In this document: in pieces, positions 10,073 through 19,019 of the stretch | Layout of the letters: each line of letters starts with the position of its first letter | How positions within the stretch are numbered: position 1 is the first letter of the stretch | Source: Actinomycetota bacterium | GTDB lineage: Bacteria; Actinomycetota; Acidimicrobiia; Acidimicrobiales; Ilumatobacteraceae | Direction: 5' to 3' | Assembly (NCBI GenBank): GCA_005793215.1 | Contig: SXPV01000085.1 | Coordinates: 1-45,493 of the forward strand | Length of the DNA stretch: 45,493 nucleotides | Notes under the pieces: model-generated | Told to the model about the DNA's origin: nothing | Databases searched by the model: none | The model's input: only the letters and a program-made list of their open reading frames with translations | Program-made: the position numbers and the translations under genes

Positions 10073-11184
10073 AGGTTCTCCATTCGTTCATGCAGTCGTT
10101 TGGCTTCTTCTGCGGCCTTCTGACGAACTTCGTGTTCGTCCACCAAGACGGTGGTACCTCGATCGACGACGGTTCGAGGTGTGCCACTCACGGCATCGTT
10201 GGTTTCCACGCGCTCCACGCGCATGCCGGTGGTGAACACTGCATGCCACGGGTTGGCAGCCTGCGGATATCGCCATGTCACACGATCCTTGAGCGCGGCC
10301 GGGAAGAGGGTGCGTGCGTTGTCCATCCAGCCGTAGACGGTGTCGGGAAGAGCCGTGGAATCGAATTCGCGGAGTCGAACATAGGCAAGGCGTAGTTCCT
10401 CTGCCATATCGGATCCAATGCCATCAGAACCCAGGACGACGGTATTCGCACGGGTGGTGGGCTTGGCGTAGCCGACACCGTTGTTCATGTTCGATCGGGG
10501 ATTGTGCGCGATGATGCCGGGGAGATCCCGGTCGAGGTGCACGGTGTGCACCAACAACCAATTGTCCCGAGCGAAGGGTTGGAGACGAGATCCAGCCGCG
10601 GCATCGTCGATGGCTTCGGCAACGTGGACGTGTACTCCCACGCGGTGTCTCTCCGCGAGGTCGCTCGCAGCGGCAATGGTGTCGTTGCTGCAGGTGAAGG
10701 CCGCGTGGAGACCGACCATCGCATCATTGCCGGCCCGAAGATGGTGTTCACATTCCTCCAGCCCGCGGATGGCTCCCTTGGTCATCGTCGAAAGTGGCGA
10801 GACTTTGACGCGAAGTGCACCGTCGTCGGCCCAACGATCGGTGATTCCGTAACAGGTACGAACCCGAACGCCGACTTCGCGACACGCGCGTTGAATGGCA
10901 TCGAGCGAACCTTCGACGGCATTCGGTGATTCGTGATGGTCGATGATGCAGGTCGTGCCAGCAAGTACTGCTTCCAGTGCGCCGAGTTTTGCCGACCAAT
11001 AGATGCTGTCCAAGGTGTGCGCGGCGTCAAGTCGCCACCAGACGAGCTCCAGCATGTTCGGGAAACTCGTGGGCTCGGCCCGGGGCGCCGGCATGCCGCG
11101 AGCAAGAGCGGAGTAGAGGTGGTGATGCGCATTGACCATCCCCGGGGTGGTGCTGGAGGTGTGCGCAGTAGCCGTCTGGTTCAC
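10069..11184 (-). CDS. SsnA-like amidohydrolase/aminohydrolase, N-terminally shortened
   Basis: [45 protein letters not shown] metal/catalytic motifs; GTG at 11184 overlaps preceding stop, 1116 nt in frame. Confidence 0.87.
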   Translation of the reverse strand: MNQTATAHTSSTTPGMVNAHHHLYSALARGMPAPRAEPTSFPNMLELVWWRLDAAHTLDSIYWSAKLGALEAVLAGTTCIIDHHESPNAVEGSLDAIQRACREVGVRVRTCYGITDRWADDGALRVKVSPLSTMTKGAIRGLEECEHHLRAGNDAMVGLHAAFTCSNDTIAAASDLAERHRVGVHVHVAEAIDDAAAGSRLQPFARDNWLLVHTVHLDRDLPGIIAHNPRSNMNNGVGYAKPTTRANTVVLGSDGIGSDMAEELRLAYVRLREFDSTALPDTVYGWMDNARTLFPAALKDRVTWRYPQAANPWHAVFTTGMRVERVETNDAVSGTPRTVVDRGTTVLVDEHEVRQKAAEEAKRLHERMENL

Positions 11185-13793
11185 TCGTCGTCGCTTCCCG
11201 TGCGGCGCATCGGAAGACGGTTCCGCCATTCGCCGTCGAGTTCATGAAGTGCAGCGGCTACTGCTCCAGCAGTGGGGACCAAACCGATTTCTCCGACGCC
11301 CTTGATTCCGTATGGGGCTCGCGGCTGTGGTCGCTCCACGAGGATGACGTCCATCGTCGGAACGTCCTTGGCGCGCAGAATGCCCAAACTCCGCAAGGTC
11401 ATGTTGGTGGGAAAGCCGGTTGCGGGGTCGCTGGGAAAATCCTCGGTGAGTGCATAACCAAGTCCCATGTGGATGCTGCCTTCAATCTGTCCTTCGCAGA
11501 GGGTGGGGTTCATAGCGCGACCAACATCATGGGCGGCAACGACGTGCTCCACTTTTCCGGAATCACGATTCATGATCACCAACTGTGCGGCATAACCGAA
11601 GGTGGAGTGAATGATCGGGTTTGCAACTCCGGGTTCACCGAGTTTGGTCGTCCAATCCACGCGGTATTCGCCCACATGATCGACACCACGTGTGAGGCCT
11701 GCTGCCAAGGCGGTCGCACACGCGGCTTGGACTGCTCCGGCTCCCATCAAGGTGCCGCGTGAACCAGTGGTTTGTCCCAAGCCAAGTTCGCGAGTGGTGT
11801 CTACGATGACGCGTGTTCGTTCGGGGTCGATGGCGATGTGTGCGCCCAACTCTTCGATGACTACTTGCAGTGCGACCGTATTGATCCCTTGGCCCATCTC
11901 GGTCCAGCCGTGGCGAATCTCGATGGAACCGTCGTCTTCGAGACGAACCACCGCCTTGGTGATCTCCTTGAAGCCGTTTCCCAACCCGCTGTTCTTCAGT
12001 CCAAGACCAAGTCCGATCGGTGCGCCTGTTGCTCGTGCGGCGTCGTAGTGCGGCTTGATGGCTTCCAGGCACGCCTGGGCACCCGCGGCTCCTTCATCCA
12101 TCACCTGTCCCGGACCCCACACCTTGCCCGGTTGAATCACGTTGCGGTGGCGAATCTCCCAACCGCTAATGCCAACGCGTGACGCGAGTCGATCGAGCAT
12201 GCCCTCCATCGCGAACTGGGCTTGATTGGCGCCAAATCCTCGGAATGCACCACCAACAGGGTTGTTGGTTCGTACCGCAATGGCCTCGACATCGATCGTC
12301 GGCAGATGATACGGACCACTGGCGTGTCCCGCCATTCGCTCGAGCACCTTCATACCGACGCTCGCGTAGGCGCCGGAGTCTCCGACGGCGCGCACCCTCA
12401 GTGCGGTCAGCAGTCCGTCGGCGTCGCAGCCCATCTCGTAGTGCATTCGAATGGGGTGTCGCTTTGCGTGCATCAGGAAACTCTCCTCGCGGGAAAGCAC
12501 GCATTTCACCGGTGCATCGAGGAGCCAAGCGGCCAGGGCGGTGTGCGCCTGGTTGGACATGTCCTCCTTGCCGCCGAATGCACCGCCGTTGGAGATCAGT
12601 TCCACGGTGACGTGTGAGTTGTCCACACCCAGGACACGGGCGATGTCGTTGCGATCGTCCCAGATACCTTGTCCACCCGAGTAGACCATGATGTGTCGTT
12701 TCGCAACGGATTCACCCGACGCTGAGGCGTCCCGAGAACCAGGAATGGCCACCGTTGCCTCTGGTTCCAAGAACGCGTGCTCGATGCGTTGCGTGTGGAA
12801 GGTTTCGGCAATCACATGGACGCTGGAGGCGAGGGCCGTCCCGACATCCCCGCGCTGATATGCGCTCGTGCTGAGGACGTTGCCGTCGGTTTGCCAAACG
12901 GCGATCTCCTTGGTGGAGAGTGCAGTGTCGACATCGGTGATGGGAGTGTGGACGTCGTAGTCCACTTCGATGAGTACGGCTGCGGCACGAGCCTGCTGCC
13001 TGGTTTCCGCCACCACGATTGCCAGGACGTCACCGGCGTAGGAAGTGCGACCACCGATGGGAATCATGACGGGCCAGTCCTTGTAGATGATTCCCACCAT
13101 CAAGTCACCGGGAATGTCATCGGCGGTGTACACCGCCCGCACACCTTCGCCTGCCAAGGCGGAGTCGACGCGAATTCCCCGAACGGTGGCACGCGTATGG
13201 CTGGCGAAATGTAGTGCTGCATGGAGCATGCCTGGTACTCGAATGTCGTCGATGTAGCCACGATCGCCGAGGGTGAGGGCATGAGCTTCGTACTTGGGGG
13301 TGCGGGTACCAACTCCTGCAACCGCGGGCATGGCGGGAATCTCGTTCTTTGCAACGCACTCGATCGCCTCCAGGATCTTTGCGTAACCAGTGCATCGACA
13401 CAGATGGGCTCCGAGATGTCGCGCCATGTCCTCTCGTTTGAGGGCGGATCCCTTCTTGTCGATCTGTGCCTTGGCGCGCACCACGATCCCAGGAATGCAA
13501 AATCCACACTGCAATCCGCCACAGGCTGCAAACGCGTTGGCGAACGCGGTTCGCTCCTCTTCGCTAACACCCTCGAGGGTGACGATCGACTTGCCCTCGG
13601 CCTTGTCCAGGCTGGTCTGACACGACACCACCGCCTTGCCGTCGATGAGGACCGTGCAACAGCCGCACTGTCCGCTCGGCGAACAACCGTCCTTCGGGGA
13701 GGTGATATTGAGTTCTTCGCGCAACGCCGAGAGCAGATGGGGATGCGATTGGCGAACCTCCACGGGAGTGCCGTTGACGTTCAGCGTGGTCAC
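11181..13793 (-). CDS. Fused 2Fe-2S + molybdopterin xanthine dehydrogenase-like protein (architecture like selenium-dependent XDH)
   Basis: N-terminal CSPSGQCGCCTV and CGFCIPG...HLCRCTGY Fe-S domain, then NGGAFGGKEDMS, GGAFRGFGANQ, YGIKGVGEIG. Confidence 0.9.
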   Translation of the reverse strand: MTTLNVNGTPVEVRQSHPHLLSALREELNITSPKDGCSPSGQCGCCTVLIDGKAVVSCQTSLDKAEGKSIVTLEGVSEEERTAFANAFAACGGLQCGFCIPGIVVRAKAQIDKKGSALKREDMARHLGAHLCRCTGYAKILEAIECVAKNEIPAMPAVAGVGTRTPKYEAHALTLGDRGYIDDIRVPGMLHAALHFASHTRATVRGIRVDSALAGEGVRAVYTADDIPGDLMVGIIYKDWPVMIPIGGRTSYAGDVLAIVVAETRQQARAAAVLIEVDYDVHTPITDVDTALSTKEIAVWQTDGNVLSTSAYQRGDVGTALASSVHVIAETFHTQRIEHAFLEPEATVAIPGSRDASASGESVAKRHIMVYSGGQGIWDDRNDIARVLGVDNSHVTVELISNGGAFGGKEDMSNQAHTALAAWLLDAPVKCVLSREESFLMHAKRHPIRMHYEMGCDADGLLTALRVRAVGDSGAYASVGMKVLERMAGHASGPYHLPTIDVEAIAVRTNNPVGGAFRGFGANQAQFAMEGMLDRLASRVGISGWEIRHRNVIQPGKVWGPGQVMDEGAAGAQACLEAIKPHYDAARATGAPIGLGLGLKNSGLGNGFKEITKAVVRLEDDGSIEIRHGWTEMGQGINTVALQVVIEELGAHIAIDPERTRVIVDTTRELGLGQTTGSRGTLMGAGAVQAACATALAAGLTRGVDHVGEYRVDWTTKLGEPGVANPIIHSTFGYAAQLVIMNRDSGKVEHVVAAHDVGRAMNPTLCEGQIEGSIHMGLGYALTEDFPSDPATGFPTNMTLRSLGILRAKDVPTMDVILVERPQPRAPYGIKGVGEIGLVPTAGAVAAALHELDGEWRNRLPMRRTGSDDE

Positions 13794-13857
13794 CTTTACA
13801 GTTTGTCAAAGGCAACCCCGACCCGCAACGGATGCTAAAAAACGCCTCTGGGGGTCG

Positions 13858-14823
13858 TTAGTCGAGGGCTGTTCCGTCGGCCAAAGTCCGTGGTCCGCGC
13901 TGATATGAGCTGCGGCGGTAGGCCTCGGGACGACGGTAGTAATCCAGGTCAAAAAGCGTGTTCTGGTAGTTCTTGCACCACTCGAGGTCGCAGTCCGCAA
14001 CGACCACCTCATCACCATTGCCGATCGTTTTGGCCAACACTTCGCCTGAAGGTGCGATGATGTGGGATTCAGCCAACGAATCGACGCCCTCCTCGCAGCC
14101 ACCCTTGGCAACACCCACCACGAACGTTCCGTTTTGGTACGCACCCGATTGCATCACGAGAGCGTTGTGGAACCCGGCCAGGCGATCCTGACTCGGGTCA
14201 GGGAGGTAGTTCAGCGGGGTGTTGTAGCCACAAAGGATGAGTTCCACACCTTGTAGACCCATTTCTCGGTACGTTTCTGGCCAACGGCGGTCGTTGCAAA
14301 TCATCATGCCGATTCGTCCACCAAAGGCCGACCACACACCGAAACCCTCGTTGCTCGGTTCGAAGTAGTAGCGCTCGGCGTGTTGGAACTTTCGGTGTGG
14401 TTCGTGGGATGCATGCCCAGGAATATGCACCTTGCGGTACGTCGCCACGACCGTGCCGTCGCGCTCCACGAGTATCTGGGAATTGAACCGTCGACCGTCT
14501 ACGGTGAGCTCGGCGTATCCGAGCGAGAAACCGACGTTGCGTTGGCGGGCTGCTTCAAACAACGGGCTCGTGGCCGGTGAGGGCATGGAACGCTCGTAGT
14601 ACTGGTCGGTATGGGAGATGTCATCGACGAACCAGCGGGGGAAGAAGGTGGTGAGCGCCAGCTCTGGAAACACCACGAGTTCAGCCCCGAGGTCCGCCGC
14701 GCGGTGCAGCAAACTGCACAAACGATCCACCGCGGATTCGCGAGTATCGGAGCGTTGAATCGGGCCCATCTGGGCGGCTGCAACCCGTATGACGCGTGGT
14801 GCTCCGCGAAGTTCGCCGCGCAT
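13858..14823 (-). CDS. Carbon-nitrogen hydrolase (nitrilase superfamily), N-carbamoyl-D-amino-acid hydrolase-like
   Basis: Glu-Lys-Cys motifs FPELALTTFFPRW, YRKVHIPGH, MMICNDRRWPE. Confidence 0.87.
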   Translation of the reverse strand: MRGELRGAPRVIRVAAAQMGPIQRSDTRESAVDRLCSLLHRAADLGAELVVFPELALTTFFPRWFVDDISHTDQYYERSMPSPATSPLFEAARQRNVGFSLGYAELTVDGRRFNSQILVERDGTVVATYRKVHIPGHASHEPHRKFQHAERYYFEPSNEGFGVWSAFGGRIGMMICNDRRWPETYREMGLQGVELILCGYNTPLNYLPDPSQDRLAGFHNALVMQSGAYQNGTFVVGVAKGGCEEGVDSLAESHIIAPSGEVLAKTIGNGDEVVVADCDLEWCKNYQNTLFDLDYYRRPEAYRRSSYQRGPRTLADGTALD

Positions 14824-16091
14824 CAGAACTCCATTTCTGCGAGCCCGAGCATGGCGTCAAGCAAAACGTTCGCACCTGCAACGAGATCGTCCCGGTCGGT
14901 GTGCTCCTTGACGTTGTGACTCAAACCCTTGTGACTCGGGACGAAGATCATGCCCGTCGGGCACAGGCGAGCCAGCATCTGTGCATCGTGCCCTGCGCCT
15001 GAGGGCATGCGTTGCACCGTGTTGCCACGTTGACGTGCGAGTCCTTCGACCAGGGTGATTACTCGGTCATCGAAGACGACCGGCTCGAAACGAGCCAACG
15101 AGCGGCGGGTGATGGTCACGTTCTCGTTCGCCTCCAACTGGGCACAAAACTCGGCAATCTCGAGCTCCGCCTTTTGAAGCACTTTTTCGTTCGTGTTGCG
15201 AACATCGAGCGTGAGTATCACCCGCGACGGCACCACGTTGGTGAGATTCGGATGCACGTCGATCTTGCCAACCGTGCACACTTGATCACCTCCATACCGT
15301 TTCGCCACTTCACGCAGGAAAACGGTCAGGGCAGCCGCGGCATATGCGGGATCCTTCCGTAGATGCATCGGCGTGGTGCCGGCGTGATTGCTCTGGCCCT
15401 CTATCGTGACTTCCTGCCACGAGATGCCTTGTACGCCCGTGACGGCACCGATGCGAACGGAGTTCACTTCGAGGAGAGGCCCTTGTTCGATGTGGAGTTC
15501 CACGAAGGCGTGCGGAACGTGGCCTGGACACGGAGTGGCACCCAGGTATCCAATGCGTTCCAGTTCGTCACCCAATCGCACACCGTCGATACCGATCACG
15601 TTGTGAGCGGCCTCCACCGGCATTCCGCCCGCGTAGACGAGTGAGCCCAACATGTCGGGCGCGAATCGTGCTCCTTCCTCGTCGGTGAAGATGCCCACAG
15701 CCAACGGCCGCGAGGGAGTGATTCCATGCTGTTGGCAGGTTTCGACGATCTCGAGACCAGCGAGCACTCCGTAGTTGCCGTCGTAGAGACCGCCGGTACG
15801 GACCGTGTCGATGTGCGAGCCGGTCATCACTGGCGCGCCTTTTCCAACGCGCCAGGTGCCGATGACGTTACCGATGACGTCGATTGTCACTTCCATGTTG
15901 AGGTCGCGCATCCATCCAACGACGAGGTCGCGCCCGTCACGATCGGCATCCGTGAGTGCAAGACGATTGCAGCCACCACCAGGAAGTGCACCAATCTCTC
16001 CAAGAGCAAAGATGCGATTCATCAATCGATCGGCGTCGATGGAAAGAACGTTGCCGCCACGGGGCGATCGATTGACCTTCGCCGACTGCAC
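14823..16091 (-). CDS. M20-family Zn hydrolase: N-carbamoyl-L-amino-acid hydrolase / allantoate amidohydrolase-like
   Basis: TGSHIDTVRTGGLYDGNYGVLAGLE, FTDEEGARF, ELHIEQGPLLE, NHAGTTPMHLRKDP, SGAGHDAQMLA. Confidence 0.9.
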   Translation of the reverse strand: MQSAKVNRSPRGGNVLSIDADRLMNRIFALGEIGALPGGGCNRLALTDADRDGRDLVVGWMRDLNMEVTIDVIGNVIGTWRVGKGAPVMTGSHIDTVRTGGLYDGNYGVLAGLEIVETCQQHGITPSRPLAVGIFTDEEGARFAPDMLGSLVYAGGMPVEAAHNVIGIDGVRLGDELERIGYLGATPCPGHVPHAFVELHIEQGPLLEVNSVRIGAVTGVQGISWQEVTIEGQSNHAGTTPMHLRKDPAYAAAALTVFLREVAKRYGGDQVCTVGKIDVHPNLTNVVPSRVILTLDVRNTNEKVLQKAELEIAEFCAQLEANENVTITRRSLARFEPVVFDDRVITLVEGLARQRGNTVQRMPSGAGHDAQMLARLCPTGMIFVPSHKGLSHNVKEHTDRDDLVAGANVLLDAMLGLAEMEF

Positions 16092-16106
16092 ATTGTCATT
16101 CTACGA

Positions 16107-17495
16107 ATGGCAGACTTGACCCTTGATGACGACGGGTGCTTGCTGATGACCGGCATCAATCGCGGAGTTCTCTCCTCGCTGATGGCCACGGAGGTCGAGC
16201 GGTTCGTTGCCTTGCACCCGCGCTCGGCTGACCACGCCACGTCGACGACATCGCTCGTGTCGGGGGTACCGATGCCATGGATGCGACGCTGGCCTGGACC
16301 ATTTCCGTTGGTGTTGGACACGGCCAGCGGTGCTCGTTGTACCGACATCGATGGCGTCGAATACGTGGATCTGTGTCTCGGCGACACCGGAGCCATGACG
16401 GGTCACGCACACCCGGAAATCGTCGCAGCAGTGTCCGCTCAGCTGCATCGCGGAACCACGGTGATGCTTCCCACCGTGGATGCCGAGTGGGTTGGCAACG
16501 AACTTGCACGCCGTTTTGGCCTGCCGAAGTGGCAGTTTGCACTGAGCGCCACGGATGCGAATCGTTTCGCATTGCGATTTGCGCGTGAGATTACCGGAAA
16601 ACCAAAGGTGCTGGTGCACGACTGGTGCTACCACGGCACCGTTGATGAAACCCTGGTCGTCGCGTTGGGTGAACGAACGATCAGTCGTCCGGGAGCAATC
16701 GGCCCGCAGGTGAACCCGGCGCTCACCACTCGTGTGGTGCAATTCAACGACTTGGCGGATCTCGAACAGGCCGCGGCGCACGGTGACGTTGCATGTATGT
16801 TGATCGAGCCGGCACTCACCAACATCGGAATCGTCCTACCGGAGCCCGGCTACCTGGAAGGCGTGCGTGAGATCACTCGCAAGCATGGGATTTTGTTGAT
16901 CGTCGACGAAACACACACCATCTGTGCAGGGCCGGGGGGTTGTACCTCGGCGTGGAACCTGCAGCCTGACATGTTGGTCATCGGCAAGACGATCGGTGGC
17001 GGCACACCCGTTGGCGCCTATGGTTTTTCCGCCGAGCTGGCCGAGAAAGTCGACGCGCTACAACTCAATGACGGTATCGACGTTTCAGGTGTGGGTGGAA
17101 CCTTGGCGGGTAACGCTCTCTCCATGGCTGCGGTTCGCGCGACGCTGACGCATGCGTTGCTCCCCGAGCACTTTGCGTACTCCACGGCATTGGCTACGAA
17201 CTGGACCCGTGGGGTGCAAGCGGCGTACGAGCAACGCAACTTACCGTGGAGCGTCCAGCAACTTGGCTCACGCGCCGAGTACTGGTTCTGCCCACCCCCT
17301 CGTACGGGAGCTGCTGCGGCCGCAGCAGTAGACCACGAGCTCGACGCATTCATGCATTTGTGGGCCATCAACCGGGGTGTCCTGCTCACGCCCTTCCACA
17401 ACATGGCGTTGTTCTCACCGTTCCACGTGCAAGCGGACGTCGACCGACACACAGAGCAATTCGACGACGCGCTCAGCGCGCTCACCATTCATTAG
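16107..17495 (+). CDS. Class III aminotransferase (glutamate-1-semialdehyde aminomutase-like)
   Basis: CLGDTGAMTGHAHPEI, LIVDETHT, MLVIGKTIGGGTPVGAYG PLP-lysine motif; ATG 16107 in frame (1389 nt). Confidence 0.87.
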   Translation: MADLTLDDDGCLLMTGINRGVLSSLMATEVERFVALHPRSADHATSTTSLVSGVPMPWMRRWPGPFPLVLDTASGARCTDIDGVEYVDLCLGDTGAMTGHAHPEIVAAVSAQLHRGTTVMLPTVDAEWVGNELARRFGLPKWQFALSATDANRFALRFAREITGKPKVLVHDWCYHGTVDETLVVALGERTISRPGAIGPQVNPALTTRVVQFNDLADLEQAAAHGDVACMLIEPALTNIGIVLPEPGYLEGVREITRKHGILLIVDETHTICAGPGGCTSAWNLQPDMLVIGKTIGGGTPVGAYGFSAELAEKVDALQLNDGIDVSGVGGTLAGNALSMAAVRATLTHALLPEHFAYSTALATNWTRGVQAAYEQRNLPWSVQQLGSRAEYWFCPPPRTGAAAAAAVDHELDAFMHLWAINRGVLLTPFHNMALFSPFHVQADVDRHTEQFDDALSALTIH

Positions 17496-18263
17496 GTGCC
17501 CTCGTCCGTGGAGGTGACGGAGATCCTGTGGGTGCTGGCGGTCATGTTCTTTGCTGCCCTGGTGCAAGCCGTGGGTGGTTTTGGCTTCGCGCTCATGGCG
17601 GTGCCACTTGCAGCAATCGCCGTTGACCTCGAACTAGCCGTCATCGCCGTGAGCATTGGTTCGCTCTTCAACGTCACGATGTTGTGCGTTCGCACCATTC
17701 GTCAGGTGGATCGGGAGGTGGCAGTGCGATTCAACATTGCCGCTTTCCTTGGCATGCCGATCGGTCTCGCCGTCCTCGAATTGACACCGCAACGACCACT
17801 AAAGATCTCACTCGGCGTGGTGATCGTTATTGCCACCTTCGCGTTGATGCGGGGATCTGCGGGATTGCGCACACGAGAAGGCGGCCGGCCTACGCCACGG
17901 AGATGGATCGAGCTTGCTGCCGGAGCCATCTCGGGAGTGCTCTCCACGGCGACGGGCACCAATGGGCCGCCGCTGGTCTTGGCTTTGCAGATGAGGAAGG
18001 TGTCGCCCGAGGTGTTTCGTGCAACGCTTGCATTCACGTTTGCAGTTTCCGGTGCGATCAGCATGGCATTGTTCGTCGGAGCCGGAATGGTGACGCGCCA
18101 CGCAGTGTTCCTTGCGGCCATGGCAGTACCGCTCATCGTGGTCGGCCAACGAGTCGGCCTGCAATTGCAGTCGCAATTGTCCGAGAAGCGTTTCGACCGT
18201 TTGGTCTATGTGCTCCTGTTTGTCAGCGGTATCTCGGTCGCTGCTTCTGGCCTGATTGGCTGA
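17496..18263 (+). CDS. TauE/SafE-family permease (sulfite/organic anion exporter-like)
   Basis: About 8 hydrophobic segments, QAVGGFGFALMAVPLAAI and GVLSTATGTNGPPLVLALQ motifs. Confidence 0.87.
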   Translation: MPSSVEVTEILWVLAVMFFAALVQAVGGFGFALMAVPLAAIAVDLELAVIAVSIGSLFNVTMLCVRTIRQVDREVAVRFNIAAFLGMPIGLAVLELTPQRPLKISLGVVIVIATFALMRGSAGLRTREGGRPTPRRWIELAAGAISGVLSTATGTNGPPLVLALQMRKVSPEVFRATLAFTFAVSGAISMALFVGAGMVTRHAVFLAAMAVPLIVVGQRVGLQLQSQLSEKRFDRLVYVLLFVSGISVAASGLIG

Positions 18264-18272
18264 CGAAGGACG

Positions 18273-18986
18273 CTAGGCCCCGAACCAGCCGAGCCAAGCG
18301 TCCTTGCTCTTTGGTTTGAAGATGGCGTTCATCCTGCGAACGTTGGTCATCGTGTCGTGGGCGGCAGGGGAGTATTGATGTCCGGGAAAAATCACGGTGT
18401 CGTCCGGAAGCAAGGAGAGGGTTTGCAGACTGTCGTACATCTGCTCGGGATCGCTGCCCGGAAGGTCGGTGCGGCCGCAACCATCCAGAAACAGGGTGTC
18501 TCCAGATACCAGTCGCCCCTGCACGATGAAACATTGACTTCCTGGCGTATGACCAGGCGTGTGCAGAAGTGTGATGGGAACATCGCCCACCGTCACGATG
18601 TCGCCCGGTTCGTGGGCAACGAGGTGAGATCGATCAACGCCGGTCACCTTGGTTACCCACTCCACCTCCGACTTTTGGACGTGGATGGGAACCGCGCACC
18701 GTTCGAGTAGCGCCGCTATCCCATCGATTCGAAAACCCATCATCGATCCACCGACGTGGTCCGGGTGATAGTGCGTGGCGAGAACCCCCGCAACCCTCAT
18801 GCCGTCCTGCTCGACGAGGTCGATGAGCGACGCTACGTCGTAGGCGGGGTCCACAAGGACACATGACCCCGTATCGCGGTCACCGATTGCGTAGACGAAG
18901 TTGACCATTTGCTGTGCGAGTTCGTTGTCGCGTGCGAAATCACGGCCTGAGAGCAGTTGACGAAAATACAGTTTGTCGACGCTCAC
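18273..18986 (-). CDS. MBL-fold metallo-hydrolase (glyoxalase II-like)
   Basis: THYHPDHVGG, HTPGHTPGSQCF, SGDTLFLDGCGRTDL, FPGHQY; GTG start 18986 in frame. Confidence 0.9.
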   Translation of the reverse strand: MSVDKLYFRQLLSGRDFARDNELAQQMVNFVYAIGDRDTGSCVLVDPAYDVASLIDLVEQDGMRVAGVLATHYHPDHVGGSMMGFRIDGIAALLERCAVPIHVQKSEVEWVTKVTGVDRSHLVAHEPGDIVTVGDVPITLLHTPGHTPGSQCFIVQGRLVSGDTLFLDGCGRTDLPGSDPEQMYDSLQTLSLLPDDTVIFPGHQYSPAAHDTMTNVRRMNAIFKPKSKDAWLGWFGA

Positions 18987-19019
18987 TGCACCGAAACTAG
19001 CGGCAATTACCCTTGAGGT

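Noticed and set aside
13775-13830. TTGACA box upstream of the fused XDH gene (minus strand TTGACAAACTGTAAAGG)
   Set aside because: Too close to the GTG start (under 20 nt) for a -35/-10 promoter with a normal start site; likely chance.
13815-13860. Possible terminator (T6 run on minus strand, GAGGCGTTTTTT) after the carbamoylase gene
   Set aside because: Only a weak, imperfect stem precedes the T-run; a search by folding would be needed, so not reported as a terminator.
15726-16106. N-terminal extension of the aminotransferase ORF (589 aa version)
   Set aside because: The extension is antisense to the M20 hydrolase with its conserved catalytic motifs; family homology begins after ATG 16107.
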